Positions 50,206-63,617 of a stretch of 64,000 bases of DNA are shown in pieces. Positions within the stretch are counted from its first letter, which is position 1. The number at the start of each line of letters is the position of its first letter. The position numbers and the translations under genes are program-made. The stretch comes from Emiliania huxleyi CCMP1516. Its lineage: Eukaryota; Haptophyta; Isochrysidales; Noelaerhabdaceae. The stretch is from the NCBI RefSeq assembly GCF_000372725.1, contig NW_005201851.1, forward strand, positions 29,683 to 93,682. The letters are read 5' to 3'. Under the pieces are notes generated by a model, which saw nothing but the letters and a program-made list of their open reading frames with translations, made no database searches and had not been told where the DNA came from.

Positions 50206-53200
50206 GGTGGGGGCCGCCTGCGCGGTGCATACGCCGGCATCGGGGCGGGAGGACGGTCTTGTGCAGAGTCTCCACAGTACCGCGTGAGCACGAGGGCTGC
50301 AAATACAGTGAATACCGCTGAGAGGTGGGGAGCGGGCACAGCAGAGGGCGTGTCCTCAAGAGCGCGGGCTGGACTACAAGACTACGTACACTGCTTGCTT
50401 CTAGATCGGGTGCTCGAGAGCGTACGATCCGGCAGAGCGGCAGAGCAACGTCTGCGTGTAGAAGGCGACACGCTCCCCCATCGGGTAGCGCAGCCGCAGC
50501 AGCGACGGGTGCAGCCGCGGCATCAGCCGGCACAAGTCCTCCTCCTACGAACTAGCGGTGAACGAACGGATCAACAATGAACAAGTAGGTTCGGTACCGG
50601 CACAGGTCCTCCTCCTGCGCGCGCGCGCCCGTCAGGTAGCCTCCGCCGGCGTGGTGCGCCTATGAGACCGCGCGACTCGCCACTCCCACTCCCTCTCTCA
50701 CGAGCCAGCCTCCCTCCGCCCCTTTGTGCACGTTCGCAAAGTTGAGCGCGGCGACGCGCCCCGAGCCGACCCGCGCAGTCATCAGCCGCAGCGCCGTCGC
50801 CGTGTCCACGCGAGCCACGCACACTCTCGTCGAGCCGTGCCGCGGCGGGAGCGGCCGCCTGTTCACAGCTCGAGGTGTGAACAGCGCCTCCTCACGGGCC
50901 GTCGCATCATGCGGCGGCGGCAAGTCCGCCCTGCGCTTGCGGGCGCGGCGATCGCGCGGTTGACGGCGCCTCGCGGCAGCGCCAAGCTGTGCTCCTGGCC
51001 GGCGGCGTCGGTGTACCGCCCCGCCTCGACGAGCCGGCCTGTTCACAGCCTTCTTTTCCTCGGGGGGGGCGTCGCGTGTTTTTTTCCCCAACCGCCTCGA
51101 CGAGCCGGCCGTTCTCGGCGGCGATTCGAGCGAGCTGCGCCTTGTCCCGCAACCGTCAACAGACAAGTAACTATTGGCTAAATGCCCTGTTAACCCTCCA
51201 TGAGGAACCCTCCTCAACACTCGTAGCTGCGTCAGCTACTCAGCCACTAACTCTCGCTGCGCCTTGTCCCGCACAGAAGCGCCGCGGACTGCCGCCTCCT
51301 CCAGCTCGCGCCGCAGCACGCCGTCCCACACGAAAGCATGCGCCGCCCTCGCCGACGAAGCCTCGCCCCCGCCACAACCCCCGCCGCAGCCCCCGCCGCA
51401 GCCCCCGCCGCCGCCCCCGCCGTCACCCCTGCCGCCACCGCCACCACCGCCGCCGTCGTTAGAGGAGGAGGCGCCGGCGCCGCCGAGGTAGCAGGCCACC
51501 AAAGCACCGCCGCTGCGGCTCTGAGACGGCGGGGAAGCGAAGCCCTAAGAAAACGAAACACAAGAGACTGCTGTGAAGAGGGTCTCCGTGGTGCGCTGGG
51601 GAGCAGGCGCCGTGTCGCGCCTATGAATGAGAAAAGAAACATGCCTGCCAAAGAGTCAAAATGGTGCGCTGGGGAGCAGGCGCCGTGTCGCGCCTCCGGG
51701 CCGCCGCCGCCGCCGCCGGCCGTAAGGCACGCGACTAAGGCCCTGGCCGCCGCCGACGGTGCCTCCGAGGCAACAGCCGCCGCGGCAGCACCCTCCGCCT
51801 CCGCCGCTTCCTCCGCCGCTTCCTTCGCCGCAGCCGCCAAACGGCTGCCTCCTCCGCTGCTGCCACCTAGCTGCGGCTGCGGCTGTTGCGGCTGCTGCTG
51901 CTGCTGCTGCTGCTGCTGCAGCGGCTGCTGCTGCAGTGGTTGCTGCGGCGGCGGCGGCGGCGGCTGCTGCTGCTCTGCCCCGGCCGCCGGCTCGAACCGG
52001 TACACGAGCAGCCCGCAAGAGTGCTCCCGGCCTCTGCTCTCCGCCTACGCACTCGCTCGATCAATGAGAGCGATGGACCGAGCAGCGAGATGCACCCCGC
52101 CCGCTCCTCACCGCCGCCGCCCCCCCCTCCTCCAACCGCCACCACTCGCCTCCTCCTTCCTCGGCGTCCGCGTCCGCGGCGGCGCGCCCCTGCTGCAGCA
52201 GCCGGCGGGCGAGCAGCTTGACGAACCGACTTTTGGGCGGATGGATGCCTGATGAAGTGTGTAATGGTCAGCAGACTGTCAACGGCGGCGGGTTGGCTTG
52301 GGCGGGCGGATGCCTGATGAAGTGTGTAATGGTCCTTAGACTGTCAACGGCGGCGGGTTGGCTTGGGCGGGCGGACGCCGATGCGGGGCCTGGCGCCACC
52401 GGAGCACCGCTGCACCGCGTCGCCCTTCCGCCACGGAGGCGCCACCGCCCTCGCCGCCGGCCACCTGGTTCATAGATGCGAACGCTTCAGTCCGTCGAGT
52501 TCACCTCACTCGGGGCCACAGCCCTCGCCGCCGCCCCACCACTCCATCAGGTCGACCTCCTGCGGCTCGCCTGTTCACACCCCAGAGCTGTGAAGAGAGG
52601 CTCCCGCTCACCACTCGATCACGCCCACCCGGCACACCCGGCCGCGTGCGCGCTAAAGAGCGTCCTCCGCCGCTCGCCTCGGCGAGCCCCTCCCATGCCT
52701 CCGCCGCGAAGGCGCGAAGTGTCTTTGCGCCGCTGCTGTTGCACATGCCGACGCCCAAGTCCACACACCCCTCCAGCGAGGCGGGCGGCACGCACAGGCC
52801 CGTCTCCTAAGACACGAAACACTCGGACGCGTGCAAGAAGGCGCGGATCTCAGGGTACGGCACACCGACTCCCCGTCTCCTCGGCAAACTCGCGTACAGC
52901 CGCCGCCAGCTCGCTGCCGTCGCTCGCCTGCTGGCCGAGATTGGCCGAGATCAGCGCCCAGATTGGCCGAGATTGGCCAGCTCGCCGCGCCCCCCTCGCA
53001 TGGATGTGCCCTTCGGCAAATCTCGGCAACTCTCGGCAACTCTCGGCTGCCTCTCGGCGCATCTCGGCGCCTCTCGGCGCCTCTCGGCTCATCTCGGCCT
53101 CCTCTCGGCTCATCTCGGCGCAACTCGGCGCATCTCGGCGCATCTCGGCGCAACTCGGCGCATCTCGGCGCATCTCGGCGCATCTCGGCCTCCTCTCGGC

Positions 53201-54100
53201 GCCTCTCGGCTCCTCTCGCCTCGAGGTGTCCCTTGGGGAAGCCCCAGAGCCCGCTCTGTGCACCGTACCAGTCGGCATCTCCCCTCCCCGCCGGCACCGC
53301 TGTGCGCACCACGAGCACTTGCAGCCGCGACAGCGGCGGCGGCAGCCGCTGCGGCGGCGGCGGCGGCTGCGGTGGCGGCGGCTGCAGTGGTGGCGGCGCA
53401 CGGCTGGCAATCTGCTGTTTGGGCTCGGCCTCCGCCTCTGCGCCTCCCGCCGGCTCGGCAGCGGCCGCAGCGCGACCGCCGTCGGCGGGGAGAGGCACCA
53501 GCCACGCCTATGAATTATTAAGCAAGCCCTTTAAAATGAAGACGCCGCCGTCGGTTGTGGAAGAGGGTCGTCATGCCATCTTCTTGGCGGCGGCGGCGGC
53601 AGAGCCACCTCCGCGCGTCTCCTGGCCGCTGTCGTCGAAGCGGAGAGTCCAACCGCACCACCCGCGGACGTGCTCGTCCGCCAGCGCCGCGCGCGCCTCC
53701 TCCGCGTTCCGCCAGGACGCAAACAGCAGCGGCGCGTCCGCCGCCTCACCGGGAAGAGAAAACGGTGCGTTGCCCTGGTCTGGCTCGACACGGACCGCAA
53801 CGTCGCGCGCTAGTTGGCGGCCGTTGAGGTAGGTCCGATTCGTCGCCGAGAGGTGCGTGACGTAGACGGCGCCGGCCGCGTCTCGCTCGAGCCGGATGTG
53901 CTTCCTCGAGAGATGCGGATTGCACGGCGCAGTGACGTCACCCTCGCGGCCGATGACGACCGTCGGACTGCAGAGCGGGACGGGAGCTCCGCACAGCGGG
54001 TTGTGAGGCACGAGAACTCCCCACCGATCGTGCTCGCGATCGCGCTTCGGCATGAGGTGCACCGGCGAGAGAGGCAAAGCGATCAACCCGCCAAGAAAAA

Positions 54101-54769
54101 GAATTGCTCCACGCCGGGCCACGAGGAGAAGAAGGTGGTTCCGGGCCAGCGAGATTGCTAGAGGTGGAGCAAGGCTGCTCTAGCCTCGCATCTTACTTCC
54201 TGCCCAGTCACTCTGTTGTTTGTTGTGCCTTTGTTTGTTTCTCTTGCGGACTCGGGCCCGGTGCTTCGACGCAGCACAGTGAGGGCCCAACTTCAGAATC
54301 GTGCTTTTTTGGGTTAGGGACGAGCGCGAAGGACCGATTGCGGTGAAGGACCGCAGGTTAGGGACCGATCGCCGCCGCTCACGCCATGCCGGTCGAAACA
54401 TCTTGCTTTTTCAATTCTAAGAAAGAAAACACACAACCCAAGGGAGGGATGGGAGAACGGCACGCCGCCACCACACAGGGATTTTAAGGAGAGGAGTGTG
54501 ATGCGCTAGCCGTCGCCCACCCTGGGGAGTCTGCCTCTTCGTATCTCTTTTCGCAGTCTCTCGCCGCTTCTCGCTGCAACCTTCATGCCACCTCGCGGCC
54601 GTCCCACTCTCGTCGGTCTCTCCCTTGTCACTTCCTCCTCTGTCGCGTCGTTCTCTTCTGCCTCGTCCTGCGACGCCGCCGCCTGCCGGTCCCTTGTTCT
54701 CGCGGCTTCTTTTTCACTTCTCTTTTGGAAAGGAGTGAATGTCGAATTCTTTTTTTTGCGCGGCCCGCC
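54101..54769. other. Spacer before the membrane-protein gene
   Basis: About 670 bp. It is AT-richer at 54200-54460. It ends with GAATTCTTTTTTTTGCGCGG (about 54744-54763) just before the next ATG, another relative of the leader box. Confidence 0.4.
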
Positions 54770-55572
54770 ATGCCGCCGCGCAAGAGCGGTAACAAGTCCC
54801 CCGCGTCCTCTTCGGGCGTCACCACCCGGCGTCGCAGCAAAGCGGCGGCGGACGCAGCGGCTGCGGCTGCCGCCGGTCCCAAGTCGGCACCCGCAGCGCC
54901 TCGTGTCCGCACCAGGGCAGGCCGACAGCCGGCGTCTCCGCCGCCACCGGAAGTCCGCGCTGCTGCCGACGCGCCTGCCGCGGCGGAGGTGCCGGAGGCG
55001 ACGCAGGCGGCCGCTCCGCCGCCCGCCGGCGCGTCCGCCTCCACCGCCGTCAAGCGGCCGTGCCTCCGCCGCTCGCTGCTCGCCCTCCTCGCTGGAGCGC
55101 TGATTTGCGGCTGCCTCGTCGGGTGTGCTGCGGCCGCCGACGGCGGCGCGTCGGCGGCGGTCTCGCCGGGCGCAGCACAGCAGGCGCTGCCGCAGCTGCG
55201 CAGCGCTGCCGCTGCCGTCGCCGTAGCCCTTCGCCGGACGGCCGCCGGTGCACTACCGTTGGATAAAGCAGCGAGGCGAGACGAGAGGCGGGCAGTCTTT
55301 TCACAGCATCGGGGTGTGAAGCAGGCGTGGCGCAGCTGGCGGCGAGGCTGGCCGCGCAGCTCGTCCCGCTCGCCCCCGCCATCGCGCTGGGAGCGGCGGC
55401 GGTAGCCGCGAGAGGCCTTGAGCGGGCGGGCATAGCGGCCAAACCTCGAGGCCAGCCGAGATTTGGCGAGATCAGGCGAGATTGGCCGCGAGAGTAGGCG
55501 GGGTCGCCGCCACAGCTGACATGGACTGCCGGCCTGGCCCTGCTGGCCCTCGCCATGGCCCTGGCCCATCGG

Positions 55573-55619
<47 letters not shown>

Positions 55620-57826
55620 AGGAGTTTTAGAGATGCGGCAATCCTTGCAGTGCCGACTACTCAACAGCATTCCGCTGTCTTCCGTGTTCGCTGTGCTCGG
55701 CGGCCTGACTACGCGGCACTATCTCCCCACATCTCCCACAGATCTCCCCATATCTCCCCATATCTCGTGCTCTGCCGCCTCCGTACCCCCACACCCCGAC
55801 GCTGGTGTAATCACACCGCAGGGCCAGGAGGGGCGGCGGTGGTGCCTCCTCTCGACGGCGCGTTGGTTGGCAGACTACTTGGAGAAGGGTCGGCGTCGGC
55901 GGCCGCCGTCAGAAGCCTAGAAGCGAAACACGCGTTCTTGTCTTCCAGCCAGCGCTCGAGAAGACACGCACTCCGCTGCGTTCAGCTGTATGCACCGTAT
56001 TCGTATGCACTGTATCCGCTGTACTTCGCTGTACTCCGCTGTATCTGCAGCCCTCGTGTCCACGCGGTGCCCTGAGAGCTCTGCGCGAGACCGTGTTCAC
56101 ACCCCAAATGAATTCAGCACGTGCGCATCCACGCGTAGGTGCGGGACTGGGCGGATGCCTGGCGCGCTGGCGCCGCCGACCCTCGCAGCTTCGCGGCCTC
56201 CAGGCTGATTCTGCTCTCCGACCCGCTACTGCGGACTCGGTGAACGGCGTCTCTTCACACCTCTCTGCTGTGAATAGACTGGTTCTGCTCTCCGACCCGC
56301 AAGGCGGCGGTGCGGCTGTGCGGCTGCTGCCATGTCCAGGACACGCCCATGACATGTCCGAGACATGTCCTGCAGGCGGCGCGGCGGCGCAGCTCCTTCG
56401 CTCCCTCCGGAGCCTCGCCTCGAGAGGAAGTGCGCGCGAGGCCACGGCGAGATATGGGGAGATATCGGGAGATATGGGGAGATATGGGAGATATGGGAGA
56501 TATGGGAGGTGTGCGCGAGGCCACGGCGAGATATGGGGAGATATGGGGAGATATGGGAGGTGCGCGCGAGGCCACGGCGAGTGCGCCGAAGGGAAGAAGT
56601 GCGGGCGGCACCGCGATTTCTTTTTGTAGGCGTGCTCGAGATGACCGTCGAGGATTGCACCGCCGCCGCCGCCGCCGCCGACGCCGCCGCCGGCGACGGT
56701 GGCCCTTGCCAGCAGAGGCTGGAGAGGCACTTGGCGGCGGCGACGGCGGCCCGCGCTCCCTCGCTGGTGTTGCTGCGCGGTGCGGAGCGGTGCGACAGTG
56801 ACAGTTGCTTCGACGCGGCGCTGGGGATACTGGAGAGGCGCGAGAATGCGCGAGACTGCCCGAGATTGCCCGAGATCGTTTGGGATACTGGAGACCGAAG
56901 CAAGCGGGTAAGGCCCCGGATCGCTACTGACTGACTCCTTGAATAAAACCAAACCACCAGGTTCGTCGCCCGAGCGAGCGAACACTTAGCCGTTGGTTTG
57001 ACGACATAATCGATGCGGAGAACCAACCACCAGGTTCGTCGACCCGAACGAGCGGCAGCCTGTGCTGACCAAGGAAGGCGCTGTCCGCGCGGCGCTGGCG
57101 GCGATCGTGGTCGAGAGTATTCGAGATTGCCCGAGATTACCCGAGAGTGCCCGAGAGTGCCCGAGAGTGCCCGAGATTACCAGAGAGTGCCCGAGAGTGC
57201 CCGAGAGAGCCCGAGAGAGTGCCCGAGATGGCCGCGGCCCTTTCCTCTCGCCAGCGGAGGTGGCCGCTCCTCCTCTTCACAGTCAACCGCTGTGAACAGG
57301 TCGTCGCGGCGCCGCTCTCCGCCGAACGCTGCGCGTCGCTGCGCCTGATGGCGTCAAGAGAGCTGCGGCTGCAGGCGAGATCGAGAGGCAGCCGAGAGGC
57401 AGCCGAGAAGCAGCCGAGAGGCAGCCGAGAGGCAGCCGAGAGGCAGCCGAGAGGCAGCCGAGCTGGGGTCGAGCTACAGCCGAGATGCAGCAGCCGTCAT
57501 TTGACCGAGGTTTCGCCGAGATGAGGCCGAGCCTCCAGGGCACTCCACCTCCATTCACAGCCATCCATCCACAGATTTGCCCGACGCCCGCACGCTGCCG
57601 CACTTTCTTCCCACAAGAGGGGCCCGATGCACAGGCGGCGGCCGAGCTGGAGGCGATGTGGCCGTCGTCTCGCTTCTCGTACGGCGCGACTCCTCTCTCC
57701 GCCGCGCGAGCAGGACGCTCGGCGCCTTCCACGAACCCTCCCGGAACTTTCCCCACAGGAGTGCGCGTGGCGAAGCGGGCGCTCATCAACAGGTTGGGAG
57801 GCAGCGCGGCGGTGGCGTGCGGGTGA
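54770..57826 (+). CDS. Multi-exon membrane protein, unknown family
   Basis: ATG 54770 (MPPRKSGNKSPASSSGVTTR) starts a basic, Ala/Pro-rich N-terminus, then a transmembrane helix (SLLALLAGALICGCLVGCAA). Later exons encode hydrophobic segments (LVPLAPAIALGAAAVAA near 55360; WTAGLALLALAMALAH near 55530) and a Gly run. A larger exon from 56630 contains MTVEDCTAAAA, CQQRLERHLAAATAARAPSL and VLLRGAERCDSDSCFDAALG. Then come VLTKEGAVRAALAAIVVES (57065), VVAAPLSAERCASLRLMASR (57300) and a last exon ending LINRLGGSAAVACG at TGA 57826. The part after the helix (VLLRGAER...VLTKEG) recalls torsin- or LAP1-like AAA folds, but I cannot establish that. Introns carry hairpin elements (56239-56277, 57268-57299) and CGAGAT minisatellites. 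The intron at about 55622-56629 begins with a copy of the next exon (GG.GT..T.GAGATG). Confidence 0.5.
56239..56277 (+). repeat. 39-nt hairpin introner-like sequence (membrane-protein gene)
   Basis: It reads GGTGAACGGCGTCTCTTCAC, then ACCTCTCTGCTGTGAATAG. It matches the myosin element except at the edges. It lies inside the large intron before the exon at 56630. Confidence 0.65.
57112..57230 (+). repeat. CCCGAGAGTG minisatellite
   Basis: About ten units of CCCGAGAGTG/CCCGAGATTG in an intron of the membrane-protein gene. A second array of CAGCCGAGAGG lies at 57375-57490. Confidence 0.7.
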
Positions 57827-58423
57827 GGGGCTTCCGCGATGTGGGGCCGAGTTCGGAGTTGTTTGGAGGCAGTGCATTGAGTGATCATGATGATCTTCGC
57901 CTGTGTCTATCAAGATCAAACATTGTATTGGGGGGGGGAGGGGGGGGGGGGGGGGTCGTCACCTGACACGCAAAACGAACGATGCCGTAAGGAAAAGAGG
58001 TTGAATACTTGAAAAAGCCTTCGCGCTTCGGCCCGCACGACGATCGCACCTCTGACCTCACTGACCGGCCGACGGCGACGACGCGTGTATAAAGTTGAAA
58101 TTTTCATCGCGATCCGAGATCCCTGTCGCCGTCGGCGGCCGCCGACGGCCTCTGGCTCCCTCTCAGCATGTGCATGTGCATGTGCCGCTTGAGGAGCTTG
58201 TAGTTGTACTTGAAAGCCCGGCGCTCTCGCCGCGCGATGACTGCATTGCCATTGGCGACCGTTCCCCCATATCCCGCATCCGCCCTGGCAGCGCGGCCAG
58301 CGCCCCAACACCGCCCGCAACAGAATTATAAAATATCTTGGTCATAGGGTGGGCAGCAGGGCACTAGCGGCGCACGTCGCACGTCGCGCTGGCACACATA
58401 CGGCGTGACTAACACCCGTCACT
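57827..58423. other. Spacer with poly-G tract
   Basis: About 600 bp with a G-run at 57930-57955 and a GCATGTGCATGTGCATGTGC repeat near 58166. No gene recognised. Confidence 0.4.
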
Positions 58424-59197
58424 TCAGGCTTCCCCAAAGCCGTACTTGCCCCACCGGCCCGCGTGCCCGGGCTTCATACCCGTCTCCGTTGCCACCTCGG
58501 CCCGCTCGGCGGCGTCTAGCCCCTCGAGGTACTCGATGTCATTATAGCCCTCGGCATCAAAGGCGGCGGCGTAGGCCTGCAGTCCGATCCGCGCCCGGCC
58601 TTCCGTCCACCCGGTGCTTCGCCTCGAAGCGGCCAGTGGAGGGGTGCTCGCACACGCCCATGTAGCCGGTGCTGCTGCTGCTGGAGAGGTGCAAGCGCAA
58701 GCCCTGCTTTTCTGCCACCAGAGGTGCCAGTGCGGGCTCCTCTGCCTTAGCTCTTTCTGCGACTGCCCCGGTGTCCACCTCAGCCGCCTGCGTGGCTGTC
58801 GCCGTCTGTGGCAAAGGCGGCCCTCCCGGCGTGACAGTGTTTGCCGGGTCGATCGCCTGTGTGGCGGCGATGCCGGCAGACGGGGAAGGCGCCTCGAGCT
58901 GCTCGAGTTGGAGAGCGCACTTGTGCCGCCTCTCATTCCAGACCAGCAAGAGGCCGGTCCGGGTGGAGCCGCCATCTGCCGACATATCTTGCGCGATGAT
59001 GCAGCCGTTGCAGCCGCCCGTACGAGTGCACGGCATGCGGATGCGGAGCGTGTAGGCTGCTTGCTGCGCAACTAGATGCTTGACACGCACCTTTCGCAGG
59101 TGGGGCGCGGCAGGATCCTCCCTGTCTTGGGCTCGCGAGAGGCGACCGCTCCGAACGAGGTCTTGCCAGGAGAGGATCTCCTTTGCTGGAGGTGCCA
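58424..59197 (-). CDS. AP2-domain plus SAM-domain protein, one frame change
   Basis: The start at ATG 59197 (MAPPAKEILSWQDLVRSGRL) gives a probable DNA-binding regulator. The N-terminal part has a Cys pattern (CTRTGGCNGC). The AP2 domain begins SSTGYMGVCEHPSTGRFEAK, HRVDGR and continues in a different frame as ARIGLQAYAAAFDAEGY. The same segment then merges into a SAM-like interaction domain: NDIEYLEGLDAAERAEVATE, TGMKPGHAGRWGKYGFGEA, ending at TGA 58424-58426. The frame change near 58600 lies in a GC-rich run and may be a one-base indel in the assembly, a short intron or a real lesion. The same AP2 family occurs at 3462-4116 with a RING finger instead. Confidence 0.65.
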
Positions 59198-59520
59198 TTG
59201 GACGCAAAAGCGAGGCGATGGGCGGCCTGCTGCCTAGTCCGCTGCGGCCGGCCGCCCGCTCGGGGAGCCAGGGGATGACGCGGAATGAATCCGATCCCAA
59301 AGTCGTCGAAAGGGACGGCGAAACATAATTTTCGACCAAAGGCGGTGCGCACGATTCACACGCAGACAAGGCGCAGACGACGGCTTCCTGAAGCCGTCGT
59401 CCTCGCTACAAAAGCCGCCGTCCAAATTCCCCTCCTCCGACCACAGAACTTCACAACAAACTCAATGTCAACATGTCAAACAAAGATTACATGCAAGGGA
59501 CATTCTTAGGAGAATTCTTT

Positions 59521-59760
59521 TGGGGGCCGCTAGCTTGTCCAGGGCGTCGCACGCTGCAGCCGTCTCCGTGCGCGTCCCTGGGATCGCCGCTCGCAGCCGT
59601 TGCAGCAGCGAGGACGCGGGATCTGCAACTTAGGCTCGTGAAGCAGCCGACGCAGGTGCGGCTCGCGCCGGCGCGGGACAAGAAGCTGCTCGTAGTAGAC
59701 GCGATGGTACGGCACACCCGCGATCCTCTGCCTCCATCGCGCGAGCGTGGACTGAAGATC
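59521..59760 (-). CDS. Sulfotrans­ferase-like C-terminal fragment (tentative)
   Basis: The minus strand reads DLQSTLARWRQRIAGVPYHR followed by VYYEQLLVPRREPHLRRLL (approximately). This is reminiscent of the VxYExLL...LxxLLxFL region near the C-terminus of sulfotransferases. The frame is short, no upstream catalytic PAPS-binding loop was seen, and the end is uncertain. It could be the last exon of a gene whose other exons I did not recognise between 59760 and 60050, or a relic. Confidence 0.3.
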
Positions 59761-60086
59761 CAGAAAAACAAAGATGCATCCAGAGGCGACGCTCAGAATC
59801 TTGGCGCCTCGCTCCAAAGAAAAGAAAGAAAACAGCCAAACCCAGACGAGGGATGGGGGAGGAGGACAGGGTCCCCACCTGCACGAGCAGGTAGGAGGTA
59901 GTAAGGTGCAGGATTCTGGATTTCTTTTTCGGCAGCTGCCCGCCACCTCGGAGCTGCTCAGCCTGCTCCCAGGCCAGAGTGAGCGCCGCGGGGTGAACGG
60001 CAGTCAACCCGGAGCGCGTCCTCTTGAGTGTGCGCGCGCGTGCGCGCGCGCGCACGCCGGCCTTCTTATTTCCGTCGCGCGAAGAA

Positions 60087-60839
60087 ATGAGGCTCCTCCG
60101 CACCGGCGAGGCGTTTCAGACCCACGGCATGTACTCGCTCTCCGCTGACTCCTCCGACTCGATTGAGATTGACTGCGACGGCGGCCGCGGCCTCGCAGGG
60201 CACGTCTGGGGCGCGGGCGCCGCGCTGGCCGCCCTGCTCCTCTCGCCCGAAGGCCGACGCCGCTTCCTCGCCGACCGCCCTGACGTCGTGGAGCTCGGAT
60301 CGGGCACGGGCGTCGCCGGTCTTGCCGCGGCAGCCGCTGGCGCTTCGTCAGTCCTCCTGACCGACCTCCCGCCGGCGGTGCCCGCGCTCGCCGCCACCGC
60401 CGCGCGCAACGCGCACGTGCTCGAGGGCTGCCACGTCGCGGCGGCGCCGCTGGCGTGGGCGGACGCCTCCGAGGTGGCGCACGCCCTCGCCCCGTCGGGG
60501 TGCGACTTGATTCTCGCGGCGGACGTGCTGTACTCGCCCGACGCGGCGGAGCAGGAGGCGCTGCGCGGTGCGATGCTCGCGCTGGCGGCGCCGCGTGGCG
60601 CGCTGGTGCTGCACGCGTACGAGGAGCGGTGGGACTACGTGCACGAGCCGTGGCGGCGCTCGCTGGCCGGCAGCGGGCTGCGGCTGCAGAGCGAGGAGGA
60701 GCTGCAGGTGCCGACGACCGGCGCCGACGGAGCGCCGACGCTGTTCAGCGCGCCGTCCGAGCTCGGATCGGTTGAGCGGCGGAGGCTCGTGCTGGAGCTC
60801 CTGCGCGTGGACGACGGCGAGGAGGCGCCGGGTGGGTGA
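60087..60839 (+). CDS. METTL21-type (methyltransferase family 16) protein methyltransferase
   Basis: This is a 250-residue, intron-free seven-beta-strand SAM methyltransferase starting at ATG 60087 (MRLLRTGEAFQTHGMYSLSA). Motifs in order: GLAGHVWGAGAALAALLL, motif I VVELGSGTGVAGLAAAAAGA, post-I VLLTDLPPAVPAL, LAWADASE and motif IV CDLILAADVLYSP with the DxxY typical of this family. LHAYEERWDYVHEPW follows in place of the usual substrate region. Relatives methylate lysines of chaperones and translation factors; the substrate here is unknown. Upstream, a GCGCGCGTGCGCGCGCGC run (about 60032-60055) lies near the probable promoter. The gene appears complete. Confidence 0.8.
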   Translation: MRLLRTGEAFQTHGMYSLSADSSDSIEIDCDGGRGLAGHVWGAGAALAALLLSPEGRRRFLADRPDVVELGSGTGVAGLAAAAAGASSVLLTDLPPAVPALAATAARNAHVLEGCHVAAAPLAWADASEVAHALAPSGCDLILAADVLYSPDAAEQEALRGAMLALAAPRGALVLHAYEERWDYVHEPWRRSLAGSGLRLQSEEELQVPTTGADGAPTLFSAPSELGSVERRRLVLELLRVDDGEEAPGG

Positions 60840-61111
60840 GTGTATACATGTGGTTGTGCAGAAGATCTCGAGCAAGAACTTATTTCATCTTGTTTTGGCG
60901 AGTATGGTGTATGCTCCGGTCGTGTCACGATTTTCGGTCACCGAAAGGAAGGGGGGAAAAGACGTGAAGAAGAATGCAACTTTTTGCAACGAAGAGGTAG
61001 CCTGTTCACATAGCCTGTTCACACCTCAAGCCGACAGTGCCCGGTGGGTGTCTCAAAATCAAGAGGCACCACTTGCCCCCTGGCCTCGCGCGCATTCTCG
61101 GCTCACCAACG

Positions 61112-62958
<1,847 letters not shown>

Positions 62959-63470
62959 AGAGTGGCGGCTGGCGCAGCTAGAGCAACAGCAGGGAGAGGC
63001 CCAGTGTGGGCAGAGGGGGGTCTGCGGCGTTGCACGCTCCAAACCCCGCCCAGATACTGCAACAGGAGTGCAAAAGTGGTTGTGGCGTCGTGGAGCGTTA
63101 AAATTTGTAAGTGAGCGCAAGTAAGCGGTCTCCACACTCTAATTCTAGATACTAAAGTACAGGGGGCTGCGCGAGTGGGGCTAATATTGGGGGATGGGGC
63201 TCGCGTCAGCTTGCTGTTTTCGCCGCCTTCTAGAGGATCTCTCTGACCCCCCTGATCGCGAGTGGCGAGATGTGTGTGTGTCTCGCGCCTTGCGGGGGGG
63301 GAGCGGAAAGGAGGAACCTCTTCCCAAGAGCACCACTCTTGGAGCGCCGCCACTACCACCCAGAGCGCTGCAAGCAGCGCCGGGCAATGACTGACGGCTT
63401 GCCGCCCACCCAGCCCCCCCTCCCTCGGCACACCCCGGCAGCCAATGTGTGACGGCTCGAACCCGCTAAG
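62959..63470. other. Intergenic stretch, no gene seen
   Basis: About 510 bp without a recognisable coding region. A G-run lies at about 63294-63300. Confidence 0.4.
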
Positions 63471-63515
63471 CCATCCCGCAAGCGGGATGGCCCGCCACTC
63501 GAACCCGCAAGCGGG
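63470..63515. repeat. Paired short hairpins
   Basis: CCATCCCGCAAGCGGGATGG is a 9-bp stem with an AA loop. ACCCGCAAGCGGG follows with the same core. They could be transcript hairpins near the start of the Cys-rich gene or the 3' end of the preceding one. Confidence 0.5.
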
Positions 63516-63617
63516 CGTACGAACCGCGAGCGAGATGTGTTTTCATTTCACTTCGAATTTACAACTTTTACGACATTCCGGCGCTTGCATTTCGGCGCGT
63601 TTGTGACCCTGCGCCAT

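Larger units (their letters stand above)
47473..54053 (-). pseudogene. Duplicate FHA-Nudix-PARG-BRCT gene lacking the ligase
   Basis: This is a second copy of the 35457-43292 gene in the same orientation. ATG 54053 (MPKRDREHDRWGVLVPHNPL) starts the FHA domain (HLSRKHIRLER, SATNRTYLNG). Nudix (LWGFPKGHLE, AAVREFAEETG), PARG (GARAQ|EEDLC, LGAFGCGAFGNPPDKVA) and BRCT (TIFRGVRLLVATRLR) exons follow with very few amino-acid changes. The gene then loses homology at 47472, inside the intron before the ligase exons, and meets the purine array; no ligase exon lies downstream. The domain exons look intact, so a shorter, ligase-free protein could still be made. An extra tandem copy of one PARG intron is present (49680-49770). 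I label it pseudogene only because its 3' end is missing. Confidence 0.7.
47472..54100. repeat. Segmental duplication, copy B
   Basis: The direct repeat partner of 36985-43350. It is slightly longer because minisatellites differ: 48317-48705 and 49952-50205 are expanded, while the 65-bp array has two units rather than five. Confidence 0.85.

Noticed and set aside
63470-63515. Hairpins considered as a tRNA or bacterial-type terminator.
   Set aside because: There is no cloverleaf or T-run, and the setting is eukaryotic.
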